This document shows positions 9,974-18,077 of a stretch of DNA of 48,180 nucleotides, in pieces; the stretch's first letter is position 1; each line of letters starts with the position of its first letter. A model generated the notes under the pieces. The model was not told the DNA's origin. It saw nothing but the letters and a program-made list of their open reading frames with translations, and did no database searches. The position numbers and the translations under genes are program-made. Location: assembly GCA_046154695.1 (NCBI GenBank), contig JBJXFI010000173.1:1-48180 (forward strand), read 5' to 3'. The DNA is from DALYLB01 sp046154695. GTDB taxonomy: Bacteria; Acidobacteriota; Blastocatellia; RBC074.

Positions 9974-11455
9974 ATGATCGCACGTCGAATTCTGCTGTTC
10001 CTCGGGCTCGCGGTTTCTCTTTTTGTCACGGGAGGCGCCCCGGCGCCGGTTCTGGGTTCGGGAGCGGTTTCGCCGCCAGGGCTGGATGATCGGGACGAGA
10101 TGCTCCGGCGAATGGACCAGCGTGCCGAGTATTTCGGCCAGCTTTCGCGGCGAATCTGGGAGTTCGCGGAGGTCGGTTACAAGGAGCGGCAGAGCGCGGA
10201 CCTGCTCAAGGCCGAGTTGCGGACGGCGGGCTTTCAGATTCAGGAGAATGTCGGGGAGATTCCCACCGCGTTCACGGCAAGTTTCGGCTCGGGGCATCCG
10301 GTCATCGGCATTCTGGGGGAATACGACGCCCTGCCCGGCCTCTCGCAGGACGCGATACCGGAGAAGAAGGCGCGCCAGGCGGGAGCCCCGGGGCACGGCT
10401 GCGGGCACAACCTGTTCGGCGTGGCTTCGGCCTTCGCCGTCATCAGCATCAAGGAGCGGATGGAGGCCGGGAAGATTCCCGGTACGATCCGTTTCTATGG
10501 AACCCCGGCGGAGGAAGGGGGCGGCGGAAAGATCTATATGGCGCGGGCCGGCGCCTTCAGTGACTGCGACATTGTACTGGCCTGGCATCCCGGCGGCGTC
10601 AACGGCGTGAGCCTGGGCACCTCGCTGGCCAATATTACCGCCCGGTTCAAATTTCATGGGACGGCCGCGCACGCGGCCGCAAACCCGGACAAGGGACGCT
10701 CGTCGCTCGACGCCGTGATGCTGACGGCGCACGCCGTGGACATGCTGCGCGAACACGTGCCGCAGGAGACGCGCATTCACTATATCGTCACCAATGGCGG
10801 CGAGGCGCCAAACGTGGTCCCGGATTTCTCTGAGGTCTGGATCTACGCCCGCCACCCGGAGATGGCCATGCTCGACAACATCTGGTCGCGAATCATCAAA
10901 TGCGCCGAGGCGGGCGCCCTCGCCACCGAGACGCGGCTTGAAACGCAACTGGTCAACAGCGTTTACAACCTGCTGCCCAACGGGCCGCTGACGAACCTTC
11001 TCGACCGGAACCTTCGGCGCGCCGGCGGGATCAAATACACCGCGGAAGAGAGCGCCTTCGCGGAACGGCTCCGCGCCACCTTCCCGACCGACGGCGCGGC
11101 GCCGCTGGGCAGCGAGGCCGAGATTCAACCGGTCCGCGAGGAGTTCGGCTCCGGCTCAACCGATGTCGCGGATGTGAGCTGGATCGTCCCCACCGCGCAG
11201 TTCACAACCGCGACCTATGTCCCCGGCACGCCCGCGCACAGCTGGCAATCGACCGCCTGCGCCGGAATGAGCATCGGCCGAAAGGGGATGCTCAGCGCCG
11301 CCAAGACGCTTGCCTTGAGCGGCCTCGATCTCCTCGGCGATTCGAAGTTGATCGAGGCCGCCCGCGCCGATTTCAACAAACGGCGCTCCGGCCACGAATA
11401 TCGCTCCCGCATCCCGGCATCGCAAAAACCTCCGCTGACCTATCGGGATAAGTAG
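9974..11455 (+). CDS. secreted M20-family amidohydrolase, AbgB-like
   Basis: The 493-residue protein starts with a signal peptide (RRILLFLGLAVSLFVTGG) and is probably exported. The body matches M20D metallopeptidases of the aminobenzoyl-glutamate-utilisation B type: GEYDALPGL, the metal-binding GHGCGHNLFG, the general-base motif PAEEGGGGK, and AHAAANPDKG in the dimerisation domain. The HxCGHN form, with Asn instead of the Asp of most M20 enzymes, is typical of AbgB-like members. These enzymes cleave amide bonds of small acyl-amino-acid or dipeptide-like substrates using two divalent metals. The start at 9974 is set by GGAGG with 7-bp spacing and the signal peptide; an upstream in-frame extension to 9707 has no such support. 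A paired-palindrome repeat split by an IS lies directly downstream. The true substrate is not known. Confidence 0.88.
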   Translation: MIARRILLFLGLAVSLFVTGGAPAPVLGSGAVSPPGLDDRDEMLRRMDQRAEYFGQLSRRIWEFAEVGYKERQSADLLKAELRTAGFQIQENVGEIPTAFTASFGSGHPVIGILGEYDALPGLSQDAIPEKKARQAGAPGHGCGHNLFGVASAFAVISIKERMEAGKIPGTIRFYGTPAEEGGGGKIYMARAGAFSDCDIVLAWHPGGVNGVSLGTSLANITARFKFHGTAAHAAANPDKGRSSLDAVMLTAHAVDMLREHVPQETRIHYIVTNGGEAPNVVPDFSEVWIYARHPEMAMLDNIWSRIIKCAEAGALATETRLETQLVNSVYNLLPNGPLTNLLDRNLRRAGGIKYTAEESAFAERLRATFPTDGAAPLGSEAEIQPVREEFGSGSTDVADVSWIVPTAQFTTATYVPGTPAHSWQSTACAGMSIGRKGMLSAAKTLALSGLDLLGDSKLIEAARADFNKRRSGHEYRSRIPASQKPPLTYRDK

Positions 11456-11492
11456 CGATTCGGCCGCGCGGCAATGGTGGCACAAGCTGTCC

Positions 11493-11524
11493 ACCTAATT
11501 TTTGCGCAAATAGAGCGACAAATC
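11493..11524. repeat. IS left terminal inverted repeat
   Basis: This 32-bp end pairs with 12926-12957, with four mismatches (positions 4, 7, 22 and 25). The stop codon of the transposase (complement of 11495-11497) and its last codons (LYLRKN) lie inside this repeat. Confidence 0.85.
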
Positions 11525-12847
11525 ATCACAGGCAAAGGCGGTTTTGGCCGCTGCCGCCAGTGGGTGGCGCTCATTAAGGGTCACTTTCTGAATATTTCCG
11601 GTCTCGTTGAAGGTCACGCTTCCCGGAATTTGTAAGGCATCACGCACGATGCGTTGAATGCCGTATTTGCCCAGGCGTGGATCAGCTTGGGCCAGATCAT
11701 TACGCGTCCAGATCACGAAGTTATGCGCCAATTGCGCCAACAAGACCAACATCTCTTGCGCGACAAATTTGCGCTTGTTGCGATGTGTCAAGTAGAGACC
11801 TTGCTTGTCGCCTTTGTTCTGTGTCTCGAGACCTCCGCCCCGCTGGTCGTACGCGTGCAACGTGGCCAACGCTTGCTCTTGCGAACTCGGCGCATCAGGC
11901 AGTGCGCGATTCGCCAGACGAAAGAGCAGCGCATCACTGAGCGTCGTCACGATCATGCAATAGGCCCACTTGCCATCACTCTTTGGTGTCCGTACCAACA
12001 ACTGGCGTGTCTCGCGCGCAAAGCTGAGCGGTTGCTCGACCCAACCCACCGAGCGGTCGATGATCTTCGGATCGGCGAACCATTCACTGACCGAATCGCT
12101 CAGTTTGTTTGCGCGACGCCAACTGGTCAGCTTGATCAGCAGCTGATAGCCCGCAGCGAGGATCCAGTTGATATTGACGTCATCGCCAGCGCCACCATCA
12201 ATACGGACAATCGTGGCGCGGCGGCGCGCAGCATCCAGCGCGAGCACTCGTTGCGCTTGTTGCACCAAGTCTGGCATCGCGCGATTGAGTTGGCGTTTGC
12301 CATCGTAAAGACGATCGACAATGATCTCGTCGTAATCAGTCGCCAAGACTCGTCCCAATTGGCGACCACGACAGTTCTTGCGATGGGCGAAGTAACCTTT
12401 GGTGCAACCTTCACCCTGTCGTCCGGCAGGCATCCCCGTCATATCAACATCGAGCAGCAATTCTTCCTGCGTGTAATCGTGCTGATAAGCGCGAGCATGC
12501 TGCTGCAGTATGTTCTTGATCGCTTCACGCATCTGCGTGATGTTCTGCGCACGACACGCATTGAGGGTGGTGCTGATCGTCGATTGATCAGCACAGCAAT
12601 CACGTCCGAAAGAATGTTGTACTGCCTTGTCAGGTCGCACGCGAGTATTGACCTCGACTACTCCCTCGCCTCCGGCAAGGATGTTGATCAAACAATCGAG
12701 CACCTTCTCAAGTGGAGTATGTTTGTATGCCTTCTGTTTGATCTTGACCTGGGCGCTGACTTCCGCCCAGATGCCCATTTGTTGAAAGCGCACTCCCCGC
12801 GCGACAAGGCTTGCGCGGGCAGAAAATTCGATCTTTTGTTTGTCCAT
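11495..12847 (-). CDS. DDE transposase, IS1380/IS4-superfamily-like
   Basis: The 450-residue protein has an RNase-H-like DDE layout: first acidic patch LLLDVDMTGMPAG (about 146-158), second RIDGGAGDD (about 218-226), and a late Glu in YDQRGGGLETQNKGDKQG. That last motif is the Y..R...E......K form of IS4-superfamily transposases. The N-terminal third (FGRDCCADQSTISTTL) is the likely end-binding region. ATG 12847 is preceded by GAGGAATCGCG, a fair ribosome-binding site. The reading frame is intact and ends inside the left terminal repeat, so the last residues are fixed by the repeat sequence. Codon and residue use (rich in Gln, Asn and Lys) differ from neighbouring proteins. The family name is a judgement from motifs; the role as transposase is secure. 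Confidence 0.88.
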   Translation of the reverse strand: MDKQKIEFSARASLVARGVRFQQMGIWAEVSAQVKIKQKAYKHTPLEKVLDCLINILAGGEGVVEVNTRVRPDKAVQHSFGRDCCADQSTISTTLNACRAQNITQMREAIKNILQQHARAYQHDYTQEELLLDVDMTGMPAGRQGEGCTKGYFAHRKNCRGRQLGRVLATDYDEIIVDRLYDGKRQLNRAMPDLVQQAQRVLALDAARRRATIVRIDGGAGDDVNINWILAAGYQLLIKLTSWRRANKLSDSVSEWFADPKIIDRSVGWVEQPLSFARETRQLLVRTPKSDGKWAYCMIVTTLSDALLFRLANRALPDAPSSQEQALATLHAYDQRGGGLETQNKGDKQGLYLTHRNKRKFVAQEMLVLLAQLAHNFVIWTRNDLAQADPRLGKYGIQRIVRDALQIPGSVTFNETGNIQKVTLNERHPLAAAAKTAFACDDLSLYLRKN

Positions 12848-12925
12848 CGCGATTCCTCACAGGATTTTCAGCTTTATCGCTGAAAGTCTCCTGTTTGGAA
12901 CCGCTTAACCCAAACTGGCAGCTAC

Positions 12926-12957
12926 GATTTGTAGCCCTATTTGCGCAAAATTTGGGT
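12926..12957. repeat. IS right terminal inverted repeat
   Basis: This is the partner of the repeat at 11493-11524 (28 of 32 bases identical when inverted). It is followed directly by the second GTCC target copy and the right arm of the interrupted palindrome. Confidence 0.85.
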
Positions 12958-13085
12958 GTCCAGCTTGTGCCACGTGCGCCACGCGCCCTCAACCCGAGCC
13001 CCTGTCGCTCGCGCGTGCCGAGTTTTTTTCACCAGCCTCGCTCCGTAACCGCGCAAGCTGGACAGCTTGCGCCACGCCGCCGGAC

Positions 13086-14789
13086 TCATTTCACATCGAC
13101 CCGGACCGCGTTCGCCGTTCGCCCATCCACCTTGAGAATCACATCCACCTCGCCGCGTCCGGCCAGGCTCTTCGGCAGGCGCAGGTTGATCTGGTCCAGC
13201 CCGAGCAGCGCGCCCTGGCCGCCGGCATAGAGCACCTCGACCGGCGTGCCGCCGACCGTGGCCGTCACACCGGACAATCCGCTGCGATAGCGAATCCCCG
13301 TGCCGAAAAGCAGCAGGAAGACCTGGTCTCCGTCGATCGCGACATCGATCGGGATCGGAACGAAGGCATTCTGCGGAACGTTGAATTGCGTCGCTTTCTC
13401 GAAGACCTGCGCTCCGTTCTGTTTCACCCGGAGCACGGACGCCGCGGCCACGCCACGCCCATTCGAATTGGCGGCGAAGAGCCCGGGCGAGACGCTCTCG
13501 ATCTGGGCCGCGCTGATCGAAACCGCCCCCGCCTCATTGAAGATCGAGATCGAGCCCGATCCCGCGGCGGCATTCGAGGGAATCAGATAGTTGACCTGGG
13601 TCGGCGAGGCGAAAAAGATCGGCGACAACCATTCCGAGCAGACGCCGTCCCTGACCCGCACCGTCGTCCCGTTCAACGTGAGCTGCGGCCCGTTCTCCGC
13701 CGCCACCGGAAAGGCCGACAGGTTCGTCCCCCAGGCCGAGACCAGCGAATCGGGCGCGAGCGGCCCCGTCTTCAGGCTCGCCGATGAGACGGTCGTGAAC
13801 CCCGGCGTGGATCCCGTGTCCGGAAAAAGAAACGAACTCGACGGCCGCGTGATCGTCACGCAATCGCCCGCCGTCATCTCGCGCACCGGCCGGCCGTCGG
13901 GCCACACGCCCATCTGCCGCTGCTCCGCGCCGCCGTTGCCGAGCGCCACGCGCTTGCCCGCCGCGCTCCCCGTGAAGGAATAGTCCGCCAGCGCGTCGAA
14001 GAGCCGGTAGATGCCGTAATAGTCGAGCGCGTCGATCGTCCCGCCCGAGGGTGTCCCGTGCTCGGCGTCCAGCTTGTAGCCCAGCCGCTGCTCGCTCCGC
14101 AGCATGACGAAATCCTTTTCGCTCGACGGCAGATTGATCCGCTCGAAGATCTCCTTCGCCATCCGGTGATCGCACACGCCGTCATTCTCGAAGACCTGCA
14201 TGAGCAGCTTCGCGTGCGACGGAAAATTGACGAACTGCTTCGTCGTCACCTCGAAGTAGTACCACGGCGCCATCGAATGGAGCAGCAGGGCCTGCCGGCC
14301 CCATCCCTTCTCGATTCCCCGCAGCGCCATCGAGAAGATCGCCGACGCCCCATAGGAATGGCCCGCGTAGCCTACGCGATCGAGATCGAACGAGCCGCCA
14401 TAGCGCTTCACGGCCTCCTCGAATCCCGCGAAGATCGTGTCGTACCGCTTCTCGTGCGGCGTGAAACTGATCGACAACAATTGAAACGGCGCAAAGACCA
14501 CGGCATAGCCGCGGCTGACGATGTGATTGATCAGGGATTCGTACTCGTCCGGATCGTTATTGCTGTATCCGGGCGCGAAGAAGATCACCGGCACCTTTCC
14601 CGCGACGCCGCCCGGGCGAAAGACGTGCACATTCTCCCGGTCATACTGCGGGCTCGGGAACTTCTCTTCGGTGACGGGAAACGCCCCGTTCGCGCCATAG
14701 CCCGACGCGATCGGTTGAAATGGTGGTTGACCTTGCGCGGCCGCGGCGAACACACACACGACGGCCATCGAAAAAAGGAGTTTGTTCAT
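13086..14789 (-). CDS. secreted alpha/beta hydrolase with Solibacter-type (TIGR03437-like) C-terminal domain
   Basis: The 567-residue protein opens with a signal peptide (MNKLLFSMAVVCVFAAAAQG). Residues about 40-290 form an alpha/beta-hydrolase fold: strand VPVIFFAPGYSN, nucleophile elbow GHSYGAS (S145), an acid candidate in FENDGVCDHR and a His candidate in DAEHGTPSGG. This resembles dienelactone-hydrolase or PAF-acetylhydrolase-like enzymes. From about residue 325 comes a beta-rich domain (VSAWGTNLSAFP, PTQVNYLIP, GLFAANSNGRG, LLFGTGIR, GLDQINLRLP) of the kind first described from Solibacter and common at the C-terminus of acidobacterial exported proteins. The fusion suggests that domain positions the enzyme at the cell surface or on extracellular material. 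The substrate is unknown. The start is followed by a clear signal peptide but has no strong Shine-Dalgarno. The gene is divergent from the PSD1 gene at 14954. Confidence 0.85.
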   Translation of the reverse strand: MNKLLFSMAVVCVFAAAAQGQPPFQPIASGYGANGAFPVTEEKFPSPQYDRENVHVFRPGGVAGKVPVIFFAPGYSNNDPDEYESLINHIVSRGYAVVFAPFQLLSISFTPHEKRYDTIFAGFEEAVKRYGGSFDLDRVGYAGHSYGASAIFSMALRGIEKGWGRQALLLHSMAPWYYFEVTTKQFVNFPSHAKLLMQVFENDGVCDHRMAKEIFERINLPSSEKDFVMLRSEQRLGYKLDAEHGTPSGGTIDALDYYGIYRLFDALADYSFTGSAAGKRVALGNGGAEQRQMGVWPDGRPVREMTAGDCVTITRPSSSFLFPDTGSTPGFTTVSSASLKTGPLAPDSLVSAWGTNLSAFPVAAENGPQLTLNGTTVRVRDGVCSEWLSPIFFASPTQVNYLIPSNAAAGSGSISIFNEAGAVSISAAQIESVSPGLFAANSNGRGVAAASVLRVKQNGAQVFEKATQFNVPQNAFVPIPIDVAIDGDQVFLLLFGTGIRYRSGLSGVTATVGGTPVEVLYAGGQGALLGLDQINLRLPKSLAGRGEVDVILKVDGRTANAVRVDVK

Positions 14790-14953
14790 TATGTTTTCAT
14801 GGATCGATTGGCGGGACGGGGGAGTCGGGGATCGCGCTCGTGCGCGGGAATTTTGTACACTGAATTATCGGGAAGGGCAAATGAAATCCCCTGTCGGATC
14901 GCCCCTTTCATGTTCTACAATCCCGTTCTCTAAACCCTAACCCGAGGCAAACG

Positions 14954-17900
14954 ATGGTAAAGATGAAACGTCGTAAAATAGCGCTGCTCCTCGCATTGAT
15001 AGTCGCCGCGGCCGGACAATGGCTCTGGCCGGAGCCGCCCGCGCGAGCGGCGCAAACCGGGGATGGCGGCGCGCCGGAGCGCAAATCGCATTGGGCCTTT
15101 CTGGCGGTTCGCAGTCCTGATGTTCCGAGGGTCAAAGGCAAAACGAACAACCCGATCGACAATTTCCTGCTGGCCCGCCTCGAGGCCGCGGGGTTTCAAT
15201 TCAATCGCCCGGCAGATAAATACACGCTGATTCGCCGGGCAACCTATGATCTGACCGGCCTGCCGCCCGCGCCCGAAGAGATCGACGCCTTCCTCGCGGA
15301 CAAATCGCCCGAGGCGTTCACAAGGGTCATCGACCGGCTGCTCGCCTCGAAACGGTATGGCGAACGGTGGGGCCGGCACTGGCTCGATGTCGCACGCTAT
15401 GCCGACTCGGAGGGGCTGGCCACAACCGACGGCGGCATCGCGAGCTGGTTCCCCTACGCGCACACGTATCGCGATTGGGTGATCCGCGCGTTCAATGAAG
15501 ACATGCCCTACGACCAATTCCTGCTCCATCAGATCGCCGCGGATCGCGTGCCGGATTACGATCCGAAAAACCTGGCCGCCCTCGGATTCCTGACCCTGCG
15601 GCGCGGGGCGGCCGACATCACGACGGAAGACAAGATCGACGATCAGATCGATGTCGTCTCGCGCGGATTGATGGGGTTAACGGTAAGCTGCGCCCGCTGC
15701 CACAATCACAAATTCGATCCGATCCCGACGAAGGACTACTATTCGCTCTTCAGCATCCTCGCCAATTCCCGCGCGCCGAAGGAGCTGCCGCTGCTCGATC
15801 CCAAGGCATCGGGCGGCGAGAAGGAGAAGACGCTGCGGGCCGAGATCAAAAAGATCGAGGACGAGATCGCCCAAAAGCGCGAGACCCGGTTTCCCGAATT
15901 GCTGGCCGGGTATCGGGCCGCGGAAGAGGTCGCGAAGTGCCTCTTGTCCGCGCACGACGCGCGCGACCTGAAAAAGGAGACCGAGCTGGTCGCGCTGGCG
16001 CGGGAGAAGGATTACAACCTGTTTTTCATGAAGCGCTGGCGCGAGCATTTGCGGCGGGCGGGCGAGGACGACATCTGGACGATCTGGCATCGGCTGAGCG
16101 CGCTTCCGGCGCGGGAGTTCGCCGCCCGGGCCGCATCGACACTGGCCGCGGCGCTGGCCGATGACGGGCATGGGATCAATCCCCTTGTCGCGGGGGAGTT
16201 CGCGACGCCGCCCGCCTCGATGCGCGAGGCCGCCGAGCGTTACGGCAGGCTGCTCGCCAAATTTGACAAGCCCGAGAAGCTCGCCGATCCGGCGGAGGAG
16301 GCCCTGCGGCTGGCCTTGCGCGGGGCGAATGCGCCGGCCAATGTGGCATTCAAGGATTTCGACGAGATCCAGCTCATCGCCGATCTGCAGTTCGAATTCG
16401 GCAAGCGGCAGACGATCGAGCGGCTGCGAATCACCTACGCCTACGACAACGCGCCGCCGCGCGCGATGGCGCTCGAGGACGATCCCGAATTGAAGCCCGG
16501 CCACGTGCTTGTGCGCGGGAATCCGGACAACAAGGGCGAGCCGGTCGCGCGGCAGTTCCTGCAAATTCTCGCGGGAGAGAACCGGCAACCATTCACGAAC
16601 GGCAGCGGCCGCCTGGAACTCGCCCGGGCCGTCGCCTGCAAGGAGAACCCGCTCACCGCGCGGGTGCTGGTCAATCGCGTCTGGCAGCACCATTTCGGCC
16701 ACGGCCTCGTGCGCACCCCCAGCGATTTCGGCCTGCGCGGCGATGCGCCGACGCATCCCGAGCTGCTCGATTTTCTGGCCGGGCAGTTCATCGCCAACGG
16801 ATGGTCGATCAAATCCCTGCATCGCCTCGTGATGCTCTCGCGCGCCTGGCAACAAGCCAGCGCGAACAACGAAGCGGCGAGCGGGGCCGACCCGGAAAAC
16901 AGATTGCTCTGGCGGATGAATCGCCGCCGGCTCGATTACGAAGAGCTGCGCGATTCCCTGCTCGTCGCCGGCGGGAACCTGGACTTGACCATGGGCGGGC
17001 TGCCGCGGAACGCCGCCACCTGGCCGTTCATGCGTCGCCGCACGGTCTATTCCTTCATCGATCGCATAGCCCTGCCGAACGATTACCAGATCTTCAATTT
17101 CGCCGGCCCCGAATTTCACAGCCCGCAGCGATACCTGACGACGGTGCCGCAACAGGCGCTGTTCTGGATGAACAGCCCCTTCGTGATGGAGCAGGCGCAG
17201 GCGGTGATGAAACGCCCGGAGATCGCCTCGCTTCAGGATCCCCGCGAACGCATACGCGGGCTCTATCGCGTCCTTTACGGCCGCGCCCCGGGCGAGGAAG
17301 AGATCGCGCTGGGGCTGAAGTTCGTGTCGAGCGCCGTACCGCAGCCGGCAGCGGGCGCGCCCGCCGACAAGAGCGACGACTGGCAATACGGGCAGGGCGA
17401 ATTCGACGAAGCCGCCAAAAAGACGAAGGGCTTCCTCAGGCACGAATATTTTTTGGGCGGGCACTGGCGCGCGACACCGCTCATCAGCGATCCGCGCATC
17501 GTGAGCGTTCGCGTGACGGAACAGGGCGGCCGGCCGGAAGGAGGATCCAGGGCCGTGATCCGCCGCTGGATTGCGCCCTTCGACGGCGAAGTATCGATCA
17601 GCGGCATCCTCGAGAACGAGTACGAGCTTCCCTGCGGCGGCTGCGACGGCGTGCAGGGGACTCTCGTTTCGAGCCGCGCGGGCGTGCTCGGCTCGTGGAC
17701 GGCGAATCTGAGCAAATCCGAAACCCGGGTTCCGTCCCTCTCCGTCAAGAAGGGCGACGCCCTTGATTTCATCACGGATGGCCGAAAAAACGGCGGAAGC
17801 GATGAGTTCAAATGGAACGCGACGATCAAACGATCGGACGCCGGCGACGAGGAATGGAACTCCGCGCGCGATTTTCGCCGGCCCGCCCGCCAGCCTCTGA

Positions 17901-17962
17901 CCATCTGGGAACGCTATGCACAGGCGCTGCTGGCGGCCGTGGAATTTGTGCTGATCGATTAA
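14954..17962 (+). CDS. PSD1 protein (DUF1549 + DUF1553) lacking the N-terminal cytochrome domain
   Basis: The 1002-residue protein starts with an export signal (RRKIALLLALIVAAAG). A DUF1549 region covers about 60-270: NPIDNFLLARLEAAGF, DLTGLPPAPEE, RYGERWGRHWLDVARY and CARCHNHKFDPIP (C246, C249, H250). A helical, charged stretch follows (about 280-400), then DUF1553 (about 555-790; LTARVLVNRVWQHHFGHG, RRRLDYEELRDSLL). A beta-rich insert of roughly 130 residues (about 825-960, with PCGGCDG) precedes a last segment ending WERYAQALLAAVEFVLID. Unlike the homologue at 1-3221 it has no PSCyt1 haem motif near the N-terminus. GAGG six bases before ATG 14954 supports the start. It probably forms a unit with the DUF1501 gene downstream, a pairing common in Planctomycetes and Acidobacteria. 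The biochemical role is not established. Confidence 0.88.
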   Translation: MVKMKRRKIALLLALIVAAAGQWLWPEPPARAAQTGDGGAPERKSHWAFLAVRSPDVPRVKGKTNNPIDNFLLARLEAAGFQFNRPADKYTLIRRATYDLTGLPPAPEEIDAFLADKSPEAFTRVIDRLLASKRYGERWGRHWLDVARYADSEGLATTDGGIASWFPYAHTYRDWVIRAFNEDMPYDQFLLHQIAADRVPDYDPKNLAALGFLTLRRGAADITTEDKIDDQIDVVSRGLMGLTVSCARCHNHKFDPIPTKDYYSLFSILANSRAPKELPLLDPKASGGEKEKTLRAEIKKIEDEIAQKRETRFPELLAGYRAAEEVAKCLLSAHDARDLKKETELVALAREKDYNLFFMKRWREHLRRAGEDDIWTIWHRLSALPAREFAARAASTLAAALADDGHGINPLVAGEFATPPASMREAAERYGRLLAKFDKPEKLADPAEEALRLALRGANAPANVAFKDFDEIQLIADLQFEFGKRQTIERLRITYAYDNAPPRAMALEDDPELKPGHVLVRGNPDNKGEPVARQFLQILAGENRQPFTNGSGRLELARAVACKENPLTARVLVNRVWQHHFGHGLVRTPSDFGLRGDAPTHPELLDFLAGQFIANGWSIKSLHRLVMLSRAWQQASANNEAASGADPENRLLWRMNRRRLDYEELRDSLLVAGGNLDLTMGGLPRNAATWPFMRRRTVYSFIDRIALPNDYQIFNFAGPEFHSPQRYLTTVPQQALFWMNSPFVMEQAQAVMKRPEIASLQDPRERIRGLYRVLYGRAPGEEEIALGLKFVSSAVPQPAAGAPADKSDDWQYGQGEFDEAAKKTKGFLRHEYFLGGHWRATPLISDPRIVSVRVTEQGGRPEGGSRAVIRRWIAPFDGEVSISGILENEYELPCGGCDGVQGTLVSSRAGVLGSWTANLSKSETRVPSLSVKKGDALDFITDGRKNGGSDEFKWNATIKRSDAGDEEWNSARDFRRPARQPLTIWERYAQALLAAVEFVLID

Positions 17963-17966
17963 CCCC

Positions 17967-18051
17967 GGGAACGCCGAGCGCCTGCTCGGCGTGATGTAAG
18001 AATGGAGATATTTGCAGGTAACAAAGTGCCGAGTTGATGCTCGGCGCTCCC
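17967..18051. repeat. inverted repeat with nested hairpins between PSD1 and DUF1501 genes
   Basis: GGGAACGCCGAGC (17967-17979) and GCTCGGCGCTCCC (18039-18051) are inverted copies with one mismatch, at the two ends of an 85-bp segment. Each end also folds on itself (GCCGAGC-gcct-GCTCGGC; GCCGAG-ttgat-GCTCGGC). It occupies nearly the whole gap between the two genes and may act as an intra-operon attenuator or be a repeat insertion. Confidence 0.6.
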
Positions 18052-18077
18052 AGGACGGTTTTTCAGGATTCACACGT

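Larger units (their letters stand above)
11493..12957 (-). mobile_element. insertion sequence, IS1380/IS4-superfamily-like, 1465 bp
   Basis: The element carries one transposase gene (11495-12847, minus) between terminal inverted repeats at 11493-11524 and 12926-12957, which match at 28 of 32 positions (core TTTTGCGCAAATA). A 4-bp direct repeat GTCC flanks it exactly. Base composition is visibly less GC-rich than the neighbours, which suggests arrival from another genome. An imperfect stem-loop (12861-12892, TTTTCAGC / GCTGAAAG) lies between the terminal repeat and the transposase start and may block read-through from outside. Four-base duplications and ends beginning near CC fit IS1380, but the family call rests on general sequence character. 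The element looks complete and recently active, since ends, target repeat and reading frame are all intact. Confidence 0.85.
11477..13075. repeat. REPIN-like paired palindrome interrupted by an insertion sequence (with GTCC target duplication)
   Basis: GTGGCACAAGCTGTCC (11477-11492) and the sequence from 12958 (GTCCAGCTTGTGCCAC) are the two halves of a palindrome with 12-bp perfect arms around a central GTCC. That GTCC is now duplicated at 11489-11492 and 12958-12961, on either side of the IS. A second, degenerate palindrome in opposite sense (GCGCAAGCTGGACAGCTTGC, 13051-13070) closes the element at 13075. Removing the IS and one GTCC leaves about 130 bp with the same plan as the intact 147-bp copies at 32614-32760 and 37044-37190, including a central T-run. 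It lies between two convergent genes. Confidence 0.85.

Noticed and set aside
15677..18073. 798-codon minus-strand open frame opposite the PSD1 gene
   Set aside because: It is antisense to a family member with conserved motifs, and has no ribosome-binding site or domain.
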